A DNA stretch of 64,000 nucleotides from Pseudovirgaria hyperparasitica. Its lineage: Eukaryota > Ascomycota > Dothideomycetes > Acrospermales > Acrospermaceae. Where the stretch lies: positions 558,001 through 622,000 of the forward strand of contig NW_022985562.1 in NCBI RefSeq assembly GCF_010093815.1, written 5' to 3'. Position numbers and translations under genes: made by a program. This document shows, piece after piece, positions 11,616 through 22,032 of the stretch. Every line of letters begins with the position of its first letter. The first letter of the stretch is position 1. A model generated the notes under the pieces. That model did no database searches and was not told the DNA's origin. It saw only the letters and a program-made list of their open reading frames with translations.

Positions 11616-14346
11616 ATGTTGTATTCAATAGCCCTACTTTGTTTGTTTTTAGTCAAGTCGGCTTTATCATTGGGCCTGGTCATTGATCGCAGCGGCTGGA
11701 CAGTCTCTGCAGACAGTTCGCATGCCGGAAATGGGCCTGAGAATGCTATAGACGGGTAAGTTTAGCACTCTGGTTATATCATTTAATAATGGGGACAGTA
11801 ACCCAAACACAATATGGCATTCGAATTACGTGGCCGGCCAGCCGGATGCTCCTTTACCACACAGATTTACCATTGATATGCAGAATGTCTATCTCGTCAA
11901 CGGGATAAGTTACGTACCGCGACAGGATAGTTCCAATAATGGCAACATTGGACAGCATATCATCGAAGTCAGCAACGATGGCAGCAACTGGAATACCCCT
12001 GTCGCCCTTGGGACTTGGAGGAATATGAAAGACACAAAGTATACAACTTTTCTCGGACGCCCAGCAGGCTACTTGCGCTTGACTGCTATCACTGAGGCTC
12101 AGAATGTTGGGAACCAATGGGCAAGTATTGCCGAAATCAACGTTCACAGAGTCCCAGATCCGTACTTGGATCGGTCCGGATGGCGAGTGTCTGCTGATAG
12201 CGAAGAGACCATTGCGCATCAATGTCAAGCTGATAAGGCGACGGATCTAGACTTGCATACTTGGTGGCACACCCAATATACAACGAGGGCTCCTGCGCAT
12301 CCGCATTTCTTCACCATCGATCAGGGTGCTGCAACTACGGTCAGCGGTCTCAGCTACGGTCCACGCAGGATAGAGGTCGAGGATAACTCTCCTGAGAATG
12401 GCAGGATCGGGCAATACCGTATCGAGACGAGTAACGACAACCAGAATTGGAATCAGGTTGCGGAGGGTAGTTGGCCTGATGACTACGTCGAGAAGGCGGC
12501 AACTTTTCAGCCCGTGACTGCGCGATATGTCCGTCTTACTGCATTGTCCGAAGCTGGAAATCGGGGGCCCTGGACCAGTGCCGGAGAGATCAACTTGATG
12601 AATGGCGACAGTCTTGACGTATACGAGGCTCCCGACCCAACCAAAGGCTTGTGGACTCACACTGTTGATTTTCCATTGGTCCCAGCTGCAGGGGGTAACC
12701 TGTATGATAGTGGTGAAATCATGATCTGGAGCGCATTCAGCCAAGACCAATTCGTTGGAGATACCCATGGCCGAACGCAAGTTGCCATTTGGAATCCTAC
12801 GGTACGTCACACCCACAGCATTACGAAACTTTAGCTTTATTGATACATGGTGGTAGAATGACGAGATGACTCAAGAAGATGTTGCAAACACTGACCATGA
12901 CATGTTCTGTCCAGGAACCTCGCTTGACTCAACCGGTCGTATCATCGTCACAGGTGGTAATGACGCTCCGAGAACGTCGATATTTGATCCCGTGTCCAAT
13001 GATTGGCTTCGTGGACAGGACATGAAAATTCCGCGTGGATACCAGTCTCAAACGACATTGTCTGATGGGCGTATATTTGAAATGGGTGGTTCATGGAGTG
13101 GTAATGCGAATACCCATAAGGATGGAGAAGTGTATGATACTAGTAAGCCAGCCAGTGCACATAGTCCATCAACAGCACAACTGACCTGCTCGAAGCCAGC
13201 AATACATGGACACGGCTCCCTGGATGCCCTACCGAGCCCATGTGGACTCAAGATCAGGGAGGGGTTGTTCGAGCTGACAATCACGCCTGGCTGTTTGCTT
13301 ATAGCAACACATCTATACTTCAAGCTGGACCGTCTAAGAACATGCATTGGTACAACGCCCAAGGCACTGGGTCAATCGTCGACGCTGGGACCCGTGCTGA
13401 CGATGTCGATTCTATGAATGGGATAGCTGTGATGTACGATGCGCCTAGGGGACAGATTCTCACTGTAGGCGGAGCAGTCAACTATGAGGCCACCGAAGCA
13501 CATAACAATGCCCACCTCATCCAAATCAACGGAATCGATCAAAATCCTAACGTACAAACAATCAACCCCATGGCTTTTCGTAGAGGATTTGCAACAGGCG
13601 TCGCTCTCCCTGACGGCAGCATTCTAATCACCGGAGGCCAGTCCTATCTCAACCCATTTACCGACAGCTTCTCCATCCTCACCCCTGAACTCTGGGACCC
13701 GCGAGACAACTCATTCACGACCCTCAACCCCATGGCTATCCCTCGAACATACCATTCCATCAGCCTCCTGCTCCCAGACGCCACCGTCCTCAACGCCGGC
13801 GGCGGTCTCTGCGGTTCGTGCGCCACCAACCACTTCGACGGCGAGATTTTCGTCCCGCCGTACCTGCTCCAAGCCAACGGCACCGCCCGGCTCCGGCCCG
13901 TAATCTCCTCTCTCAGCGCATCAACAATCCCATGCGGCGCAGCCCTTACCATATCCGCCTCCGTGCCCTTCTCCACCATCGCCCTTATGCGCCTCAGCAC
14001 ATCAACCCACACCGTCAATACCGACCAGCGTCGTATCCCCTTCGTCATGTCCGCCGCAGCCACCACCCAAACTATCACTATCCCCGCGGATCCGGGCGTC
14101 GCTCTCCCCGGCTACTATTTCCTGTTCGTCCTCGACGCGGCTGGAACTCCGAGTGTAGCGCGCACGGTGCTGATCACGCAGCCTGAGGCGCCGCGCGATA
14201 GGCAGGGCTCTGTGCCGTTGGAGACGCTGCATACCGTGCCGCAGCCAAGGCCGGACAGTAATGTGTTGGATGTGCTGGGTGTACCGGATTTATTGAGTGG
14301 TTTACCGGATGGAATCGGGTCGCTTCTGGCGCGGTTGCGGCGTTGA
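11616..14346 (+). CDS. Secreted galactose oxidase / AA5_2 copper radical oxidase with two CBM32-like domains
   Basis: Four exons (11616-11755, 11799-12801, 12857-13142, 13196-14346) give 859 aa. A signal peptide (residues 1-19) is followed by two discoidin/F5-8C (CBM32-like) domains at about 20-165 and 169-310. The seven-bladed Kelch oxidase domain and a C-terminal immunoglobulin-like domain come next. The Cys-Tyr cofactor and copper ligands of Fusarium galactose oxidase are all present with identical spacing: Cys399 (DMFCPG), Tyr443 (RGYQS), stacking Trp461 (GGSWSG), Tyr662-His663 (RTYHSI) and His748 (THTVNTDQRR). The enzyme should oxidise the C6 hydroxyl of galactose or other primary alcohols to aldehydes, releasing H2O2 outside the cell. 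Fusarium enzymes have one CBM32; here it is doubled. A tail of about 55 residues after VARTVLITQ is extra. Substrate may differ from galactose. Confidence 0.93.
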
Positions 14347-14641
14347 TGGACAAGGGGAAGCAAGGGATGATTAGATGTTGATAAGTGTGCATTGCATGAA
14401 TGAGCTTGGATAGAAAGTTCTCCTATGCAATGTAGAGTTGTAGACATTAGAGTCTCGGAGAGGTCATGATTAGAATCCGTAGAGAGGTGCCTGTACAGGA
14501 TAGGCGTGGTGGCTATATAGCTACGTAATTTGAAAGAAAAGCGAAATCATACCTCTCAAACAAGTAACCATTACAAAGTCTCGCCATCCCAAAAAGCAAT
14601 TTCATGCATTTGTATACCTGTCTCATCTAATCCGTTACCCA

Positions 14642-15040
14642 CTACGTTTCTGCCATCCCCTTCTCCCTTACTAAGTATTCAACTAGAAAACGAAGCAAGA
14701 CACCGCTAGATGAATAAGCCCCTATACCTGGCGTCTCAGATTCTCCTGATCTGAACCACAACGGGATATTAACATAGCATATATCTTGATTCTCTGCTAA
14801 GATATGGCGTTCATTGTGATTCGCAAGTAACAACGCTTTAAAATTCACATAGATCAAGCTTACGATACTAGTTTCATAGATAGTTCTGTGGTGAATCCAC
14901 TGGCTCAGATAATAAGAGAAGCAAATCTGACGGTGCACCAAATCCTTGCAGATTAATCGACGTGCGTCGTTGTCCTTAATCAGGTGTACACGAACCATAA
15001 CGTTCCCTAGTTCTAAGATCTTAAGCATCACTTTCAGCAA
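14642..15040 (-). CDS. Hypothetical open frame, 132 aa, doubtful
   Basis: An uninterrupted minus-strand frame of 132 codons in AT-rich sequence. It contains no domain I recognise. The C-terminal part (SSSGVLLRFLVEYLVREKG) has an amphipathic, protein-like composition, while the N-terminal part is generic. No intron extends it convincingly. It may be a gene fragment in a decaying region or chance. Confidence 0.2.
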   Translation of the reverse strand: MLKVMLKILELGNVMVRVHLIKDNDARRLICKDLVHRQICFSYYLSQWIHHRTIYETSIVSLIYVNFKALLLANHNERHILAENQDICYVNIPLWFRSGESETPGIGAYSSSGVLLRFLVEYLVREKGMAET

Positions 15041-15785
15041 CGTACGTTAGGGTTGCTCTTTGATATACTGCGTTGACTCGTGGTAGATATATTTTGTGGA
15101 GAAGTATGTGTTTGTTATTTTAAAGTGATACGTGTGGTAAGCGAATTCATACGTCATGCTAAGAAGCATCAAGATGTATCTATCACGAAGGCAGTATATA
15201 ACACTCGTACTTGCGAAGAGTTACACGAGAAAGCTTTAGCAGAGTTTAGAAGGATGATGGTCTATTGGGTAGCTGAACTTACTACTCCCAGGGACAGAAA
15301 CTAGTAAACGAAGAAATTTTGGTTAGTGGATCTAGTAGAGCGCTTCAACGATTGAAATGTTCAGGTGATTATCGATTTTTAGTTACTCTACCACTCACGA
15401 TACTAACATAATATAAGAATGTATTCTCGTTAATCTCCTCGCCGCAATGAACAGGGTTTTCCTACGGGGCCTTCTACTGTAGGTCGCAGCCTCTAAGTGG
15501 TAGTGCGGTTAGAATATAGATCAGTTTAGAGTGATGGATGCCTAGCCGGGTAGTTGAGCTTTGAGTCACGCGCTGGTAAAATGCCAAGGGAAAGGGGCGC
15601 AGTCTGCGTTTAAAGACTCGATGATTCACAGCTATCAAGCTATTAGACTCGCCGGGTAAGAACCTGCCTCTCTATTAACTTTACTATCATAGAGGTCTAC
15701 GAGGACGAAGGAATCCAAAACTCGATTCTAGCCCGAACAAACTTATCCACACCAACATGTTAGTATATTAGAAATTAACTCTGTA

Positions 15786-16160
15786 TTGCATGTAATAATT
15801 AAATATAAAGGTGCGTATTTCATACAACTATTAGGGTTACACCTGGCGCAAGGGCTCCCAACGGATATCGAGTACAGAGACAAAGAGAGAAGAAGGACTG
15901 CGAAAAACGGGATTGTAGAAATTCCGATAGCTACGTACCACCAACAAACCCCTCGCCCAATGCCTCTTCCTAGGCAGACGACACGCGAGATGGCTTAAAG
16001 AGGGTTATTTGGAAGCGAATAGATCAGACATATTGTCACGTTCTTACCCAGTGCCTCTTCCTAGGCAAATAATACGCGAGATGGCTGAAGAGGGCTTAAG
16101 ATGGCTGAGGGAGGTTCATTTGGAAGCGGACAGATTCGACATATTGTCATATTCTCTACC
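15786..16160 (+). pseudogene. Decayed coding fragment with internal tandem duplication
   Basis: The plus strand reads like protein through GLHLAQGLPTDIEYRDKERR and EIPIATYHQQTPRP, up to PLPRQTTREMA followed by a stop. After that a second, better preserved copy of the last segment appears (PLPRQIIREMAEEGLRWLRE and VHLEADRFDIL). The coding-like composition with in-frame stops points to a dead host gene. It ends just before the stop codon of the minus-strand kinase gene. I do not recognise the family. Confidence 0.35.
15961..16160 (+). repeat. Imperfect tandem duplication, two units offset by 91 nt
   Basis: Unit 1 starts at 15961 and unit 2 at 16052, both with TGCCTCTTCCTAGGCA. They share the blocks around CGCGAGATGGCT, ATTTGGAAGCG and GACATATTGTCA. 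Unit 2 carries about 18 extra bases (near 16095-16112) that repeat GATGGCTGA. The differences are scattered substitutions, so the duplication is not recent. Confidence 0.75.
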
Positions 16161-16173
16161 CTATCCTTATGTC

Positions 16174-16974
16174 TTATGCAGCTCTCACAAGATTCTCCAT
16201 CCATTGCTGGATCTTTTCCAACGCAATTTGATCGTGCTTTTGCGCCGAAATCGTAAATTCTTCATCAATCCATCCTGGCGTGCCCGCTGTAATAAGTTCA
16301 TTCCCGAATGGCTGACAAGAGCCGTAATCAATAATGATAGGATCGTCGCGTTCATCAATCATAATATTCATTGGTGTAAGATCGTTATGCGCTCGTCCGA
16401 GTGAGTGAAGGTGGTAGATTGCGGACCTTATTTTATGTATACAGTTTTCAACGTTAAAGTGCTGAGTATTCTTCTCTAATCGGTGTTGGAGTGTATCCGG
16501 GAGGCGATCCAGGACTAGGCCAACGATACGACCACGTTTGATTAAACAACCATGATATCGTATAATATTTGGATGTGGGTTTTGTAGGAGTAGCTCCATT
16601 GTTTCAGCTTCCTGTAACATAAGTTTTGGTAATAGACCTGTACCTAAGAAGTCTAGGTGTAGTTTTGGCCTTTTAAGGAAGAGCGTCTCGTTGATCGGAG
16701 TCGGAGATAAGGCTACTGTAATATTTGAAGGAGCCATAGGGTACACATCCTCGTCTGGAAGACGTTGTAAACTTTCTCTAATGATTTCCTGGTTCAAATC
16801 GCGTTTTCGAGAATTAGATCGGCCAAAGTAGGCAATGAACTCATTGGAAAAGTAGCCAAAAGATGAATAGAGAAAGACTGGATTACCATCCTCATCATCT
16901 TCCTCAGAGAATGCTTCGTAGCGGGGGGAAAGGTCCCGAGCCGAATATAAAGGTAGCTTTTCGGTAATCATCAT
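16174..16974 (-). CDS. Small divergent protein-kinase-like protein
   Basis: A single exon of 266 aa starting at a true ATG (MMITEKLPLY). The kinase fold is visible from about residue 95. An alpha-C-type glutamate lies in MLQEAETMELL, a hinge-like stretch in VGLVLDRLPDTL, a catalytic loop AHNDLTPMNIMID (HND in place of HRD, Asp and Asn kept), and a metal-binding IIDYGSC (DYG for DFG). An activation-segment end follows in AGTPGWIDEE. A glycine-rich loop and a clear VAIK lysine are not evident, and the C-lobe stops soon after the APE position. This is the compact, expanded class of fungal kinase-like proteins found in many Dothideomycetes and Eurotiomycetes. Activity is plausible but unproven. 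It sits alone in an AT-rich island. Confidence 0.8.
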   Translation of the reverse strand: MMITEKLPLYSARDLSPRYEAFSEEDDEDGNPVFLYSSFGYFSNEFIAYFGRSNSRKRDLNQEIIRESLQRLPDEDVYPMAPSNITVALSPTPINETLFLKRPKLHLDFLGTGLLPKLMLQEAETMELLLQNPHPNIIRYHGCLIKRGRIVGLVLDRLPDTLQHRLEKNTQHFNVENCIHKIRSAIYHLHSLGRAHNDLTPMNIMIDERDDPIIIDYGSCQPFGNELITAGTPGWIDEEFTISAQKHDQIALEKIQQWMENLVRAA

Positions 16975-19164
16975 TTGAAACTACTCTGATATCGGAGCGA
17001 GGACGTAAAATGGTTGTCAAAGTAGCACTTCTGGTATCACCCCGCGCCTTGGATGATTCGCGGAAGATTGTTTTGCCGAATCCGACTACGTTTACGGAAG
17101 GTGTACTCTATCTGGATGAACGACTATATCGAGCACCCCCATATATATATATAGGCGTGTGTATTCTAAGTACTGCGCTATATTCACTCCCGGGGCTATT
17201 ATGAAACGGATGGTTACTGAAAAGTCGGCCATCTCGTGATCAAGACACATAACATTGCATCTAACAAATATATTTAGACCTTATATAGCGACGAGTATAT
17301 AATAAAATACTAGAATATGTCCGTCTTACGTAGATTTGGGTGGGGAAGAGATAGCGCGATATTCGAATGGATGCCAAGAGAGTCAAGTTCTAGGCAAACG
17401 ACGAATAGCATATACATCAAACTAGCATACATAGGCATACGACCAACCGTATACTTATAGGAACAATTCAGATAGGGATCTCATGAGCGCTCTTACATAA
17501 TTCGTACTACTATACAATCATATCAATCCTCTAATATACACTTACTAGATTGTGTATAGAACGCTCTACGTAGGTATTTTCAAGCCCCTCAAACGCCCTT
17601 TCTGCTGTATCCAGTACAACCATGCATAAATGTACCCATATCAAGGCCTTCGAGGTTCGACATGAAAGCCCAATGTACGCATTTCTTCCATACCCTGGAA
17701 GACTCATAATGGGTGCCAATTGTTTTTATCAAGCGGTTTGTCTCAACTACCAGATCGAAGGAGCCCAAAGCTACTATCTTTTATGGATTGCCGGATCTTA
17801 GGAGCGTATGATTCTTGCTATCTCCATTAGAGCTTTCGTGGATTGGTGAGATATGATATTGCGTATCGTAGGGAGGAAGGCGACTTATGCGTAGTTTCTT
17901 GAGCATGCTAGTATCATGTCGTTCCTGTTGGCACTAACTGCCTTCGTGCATGGTATCTTGTCTAGGGCGACTATATTGATCTTTCTGATTTCGCTGATAC
18001 GTTAATGGAGAGGCTCTTGAGTAATCCACCTGTCGCTTGTAGCGCATTGAACAAACAATATGTGACGGCGGAGGGGACGATATACTGATAGCCATTAACA
18101 CATCAAGTAGACATGAGCCAGCGTCCGTATAATATAAGTCAGTGCTAGACCATTGTTTGTTCAATGGAATGCTCTTAGAATCTTTGATAGCCGAAGTCCC
18201 CTAGCATTTCATGCCAATTTGCGTGTTTGAACCCGATGGTCGCGGCACCGCTGTGTTGAAGTTCAGGCGCTGTTCTCTAAGGAGACGGTATGACATTGGT
18301 AGGTACAAGTATAGAAGCTCTTCCCTGCAGTGTCATAAGTATCTTGAGAGGTCGCTTGAGGGACTTCAAGGGAAGTTGTTGAAGGAGTCATTTACGATTA
18401 TCGATGGCGAGTCTGTTCGAAAGTACTGATTAGCTTGTAGTCAAAGACAAGATGAAGTTTGGCATGGAAGGACAGAAGATAGCCATACCAGTGGTAATGA
18501 GCGTAATAAATGCTTCAGAATGTGAAGAGTAAAGGCTGGGGGAGATGTACGCGCAAGGAAAGCTACGGCGTATATTCAGCCAAACCATGATTAAACAGTC
18601 TGCTATATCTCGTACATATGGCCATTATATGATTTCCATCAAGCAAGTCCTGTCAAGGCGTTCAAGTTGTTGAATTGTCGGAGGGCGGCGTTGTCTCTCT
18701 TGGTTTCTGCGACAAAGGCGAACAGTGATGAAGGCAGAGACTCGAATGCAAAGGTCCATTACAGGGATAAAATCCATATATGATCTTGACTGCTTAGTCT
18801 CTGGAGCGGCATTCGATGCCACATACTGAAGTCGCTGCGAAATCCCACTGTCGTTAGCTGCGATCTCAGAGTAAACACTTCAGCGTTGTGACTGATCCTG
18901 AGCTTCGCACTTTTGCAGGGTCCTCAGCACGATCGTACTCATCCAGTTGCCTACAACTCTCTGCAAATCCCCTATCTAGCTATATCATCAAAATTGAAAA
19001 TATTCAGGTAACATATACTATCATAGAGTGCATATAGATCTTTATCGTGTGTTTCAAAAGAGAGTATATCTAGAACTAGCTCTGTGAAGTGATTAGTTGC
19101 ATGGTCAGACTCAAAAGAAACTCGTTAGCCTCCTCGGGAGTTGAACTTTGGAGAAAAAATGCCA
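16975..19164. other. Gene-poor AT-rich stretch
   Basis: Only short frames (up to about 75 codons) occur, none with recognisable content. A pair of inverted 15-mers at 18045-18166 is listed separately. A fragment at 18211-18429 (+) ends in a coding-like helical peptide (CHKYLERSLEGLQGKLLKES), suggesting decayed gene material. Confidence 0.45.
18045..18166. repeat. Inverted repeat pair, possible MITE remnant or hairpin
   Basis: CATTGAACAAACAAT at 18045-18059 is matched by its perfect reverse complement ATTGTTTGTTCAATG at 18152-18166, enclosing 92 nt. No target-site duplication is obvious and the interior has no coding capacity. It could be a small terminal-inverted-repeat element or a chance or functional hairpin. 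Confidence 0.45.
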
Positions 19165-19268
19165 AAAAAATGTGTTACTCTCTTTGATTAAGCGTGTCAT
19201 CCTTAGTGCAGGGGCCATGCTAATCTTCTCTGTAGTGTTTCAAATTGACCAGTTGTCCTAAGACAAAG
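19165..19268 (-). ncRNA. U6 spliceosomal snRNA
   Basis: The minus strand carries the near-invariant U6 core: GGTCAATTTGAAAC, the ACAGAGA box (CTACAGAGAAG), then ATTAGCATGGCCCCTGC, the AGC-containing catalytic region and AAGGATGACACGC. It ends in a run of seven T (plus-strand A run at 19164-19170), as expected for RNA polymerase III. At the 5' end TTGTC-TTAG-GACAA forms a perfect stem-loop, the normal U6 5' hairpin. Conserved elements are intact, so a functional gene is likely despite the gene-poor surroundings. The 5' boundary is approximate. U6 pairs with U4, then with U2 and the 5' splice site, forming the spliceosome active site. Confidence 0.85.
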
Positions 19269-19270
19269 AA

Positions 19271-22032
19271 TGTTCTACTAACATAACTAATATTGCGCTG
19301 AAATTAATCTGAGAGGGGGGGGGCTTGGTGCCTCACAAGGGTTTTCGAATCGTGAATGGACCGTGCCCCTGAAAGAAGTACACAGCGCTTCTTGTTTCCA
19401 ATTCGATGACGCAATATTCCTTCACTAAATACACACTATGTTTGCAAATTACCATGCAATGTTTCTTTATCTTGCGCTCATAGCATACGAAACGGAGATC
19501 CTAGGCTCCTATGTCGGCTATTCCTTTGATATTCTCCAAGGTGCCTGCAACTTCCCAGCGGATACAAAAATACAGTCTCCAATACTACTAATATCGGGGC
19601 TAAAGTTAACCCTAGATGCTACAATTATATGGTTACAGCCCATCATGACGGACAGTAACACTGTCGACTTCCACCTACTCACACAAAATCTCATCTTCGT
19701 ACGTGGTAATATTCAGCATGAAGCGAAGGAAAGGCTTTGTTCCGGCAACATAGCTCATGGACTGCTTCTTACACTTATACAAGCCCAGAGAGGGCATCGA
19801 GTTGCACATACATAATTCTAAGCGCTCCTTTCGATCGCTGATATTGGATGATGTCTCAATAAGTCATACTTGGAACACAACACTGACATAGCATTTCTCG
19901 AAGATGAATCTTCATGGTCCAGAAGGCTCTTTCTATATTCATATTCAGAGTTCCTATGTAAAAGGGTCTCATTTTTCGAGTAAGCATTCGTTTCATGCTG
20001 GACACTCACGGCAACAAAGATTTTCATACAGATACATGAACTACTCGAAAACCTGCTCACGAACCTCCTTCCCCTCTTGAACCAAATTTCCAATACTATC
20101 GAGAGAAATGACGACACCATAGTCGACACATAACTCCAACCTTGCAGGCACAGAAATGGGAACAAGAGCTGAGAGAAACTCCCAAATCTATGGACCTACA
20201 GCTTATAGACTGGGATTCTTGATCGCAATATATAAGCACTGAGTACACAAAATTCTCTTGGTGAGATCAACAAATTGTCGAAACTAAGGGTCAAGAAGTC
20301 GAATATGAGAAGCTTATAGGCTTATTTTCGTACAGCCAGCACCGCCTTAATCAAGCCATGCAATGTACTTTATTACTGATTCATATGAATCAAAGGTTTA
20401 GGAGATGCCTTGCTAATATATGTAATCTACAGATTGACAGATAAGAACCCGATGCCATACGTGAGCCTAGACCTACTGGAGAACAATATGAAACGAGTAG
20501 TAAAGAAGAGGTGGAAGTCGCGATACATTTGGGGCTCTGACCATTGCTCGAGCTAGTTTGTAATGACAAAGAACTATACACATGCAAAAGCTCTGCGGAC
20601 ATTTTTGAGAGCACCTATATGTAGAAAAGTAAGGTATCGTACATATAGAGACTGAGATAGAGCTTATAATGTGACCACACTGTTGCCATACAATCGAGGA
20701 ACTGGAGGGCAGGTTTATAGGCACTACCTCACGAATACACCCTTGGTGTCACACAGTCCTGTCAGATCCGAGCACCTCTCAAACGATCGACTATCGGTAT
20801 CATTCACGGTCCAATAGTGCCACGCTATGGTCTCTTTGCGATTTGGTATGATTCTATCTTGGACAATGGACATTATGTACATGGAAAGTTTCAGAAGTAA
20901 TAAGAAATCATGACCTTCAGCGGTTTGACTAAGACGTGGGTATAACAAAGCATTTATGGTGATTTAGAATGGCTCATGAACGTCACCGGGTTCTTAAGAT
21001 CATATAATGGCAATAGTATTGGTGAACATTGTTGTTTTACGATTTCTGCCACCAACATATATTCAGAAATTCATGTATTCGTTGCCTGAATGCTTACAGC
21101 GAAACTCAATGATGGAACAAGATGTCGTTCCTTCTTTTCATACCTTACTAAACTTCTTTGCCTGGTATCGATTCCGAAATTACTTTGTGAGAAAGCACAT
21201 TGCCGTTTGGTCGCTTGGAACAGGTCGTCAAAGCTGCCTTTGTTCTTCCGCATCACCTGTGCCTTTTACCCACCTCATATCCAAACAACTACCACAAAAT
21301 CAACTACAGCACCGCTTGAAAAGATGATATAAACGCTCCTCGACATACCAACAGTGAGTCTCTCTTGTGATTCATCGTCAAGCTCATTGTAGAAACCACA
21401 ACTTTGTCCCCTTTCCTCTTACCAAAGCCCTTCAATGCTTCCAATAAACAGCCAGAGTCTTCCTTGCTGACGACTTTCCATAGGAGTCAAAGTCTGCCCG
21501 AAAAGACTGGAAATTAGAGAACTACGGTTCATAACACGCAAAGAACACCTTGACACTAGGAAAACTTGCAAACTCCATTATCCCTTCCTGAACAGTTTCT
21601 TCAGACATTTCATCCCAGATAGACGTCATACAGCAGGGCTCAACTATCGCCAGGTCAATACTCGGACATTACCAAATCTACACAGCAACAGTTTTCGGAG
21701 TCTCTCAATGTGTCTGATCCAAGAGAAGGCTGCTGTATGAATCTATGCACTGATGGCTTGCAGAAATGATGATGGGCATAATCCCAGTCTCATTATACCC
21801 TGGTTTCTCCCGTAGGCAAAGCGACCGAATGAACTTGAGAACCGGCTACGATTCAACAACATATGCAATGGACAATCTATTACATGCTGCTTCTGTGGTG
21901 AAAAATGGCAAGAGATTGGGTCCCCAGAGCTCGAGGAAATGGATACTAGCACAAGAGTCATGTTCAAGCTTATACTTTCCGCTACAGTAAATACTGATCT
22001 TCGCCGCTGAGGAGACAGAAACCATGACCTAC
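19271..22032 (+). pseudogene. Decayed multi-exon coding remnants (plus strand)
   Basis: Coding-like peptides lie in successive frames on the plus strand, broken by stops and without a consistent splice model. Examples are HELLENLLTNLLPLLNQISN (near 20030), KWEQELRETPKSMDLQLIDW (near 20160), EQYETSSKEEVEVAIHLGL (near 20480), GIIHGPIVPRYGLFAIWYDS (near 20795) and CCFCGEKWQEIGSPELEEMD (near 21890), the last cysteine-rich. The longest intact frame is 125 codons at 19438-19815. Together they suggest one large host gene, or two, of a lineage-specific type in advanced decay. I cannot name the family. The alternative, a real gene with many introns, is possible but I could not phase it. Confidence 0.35.

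Larger units (their letters stand above)
14347..16173. other. Gene-poor AT-richer stretch
   Basis: This is the start of a sparse island reaching to about 22 kb. Apart from a weak 132-codon frame and a decayed repeat-bearing remnant listed separately, only short frames are seen. One at 15080-15304 (+) ends in a plausible helical peptide (CEELHEKALAEFRRMMVYW) that may be a gene fragment. No transposon ends were recognised. Confidence 0.45.
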
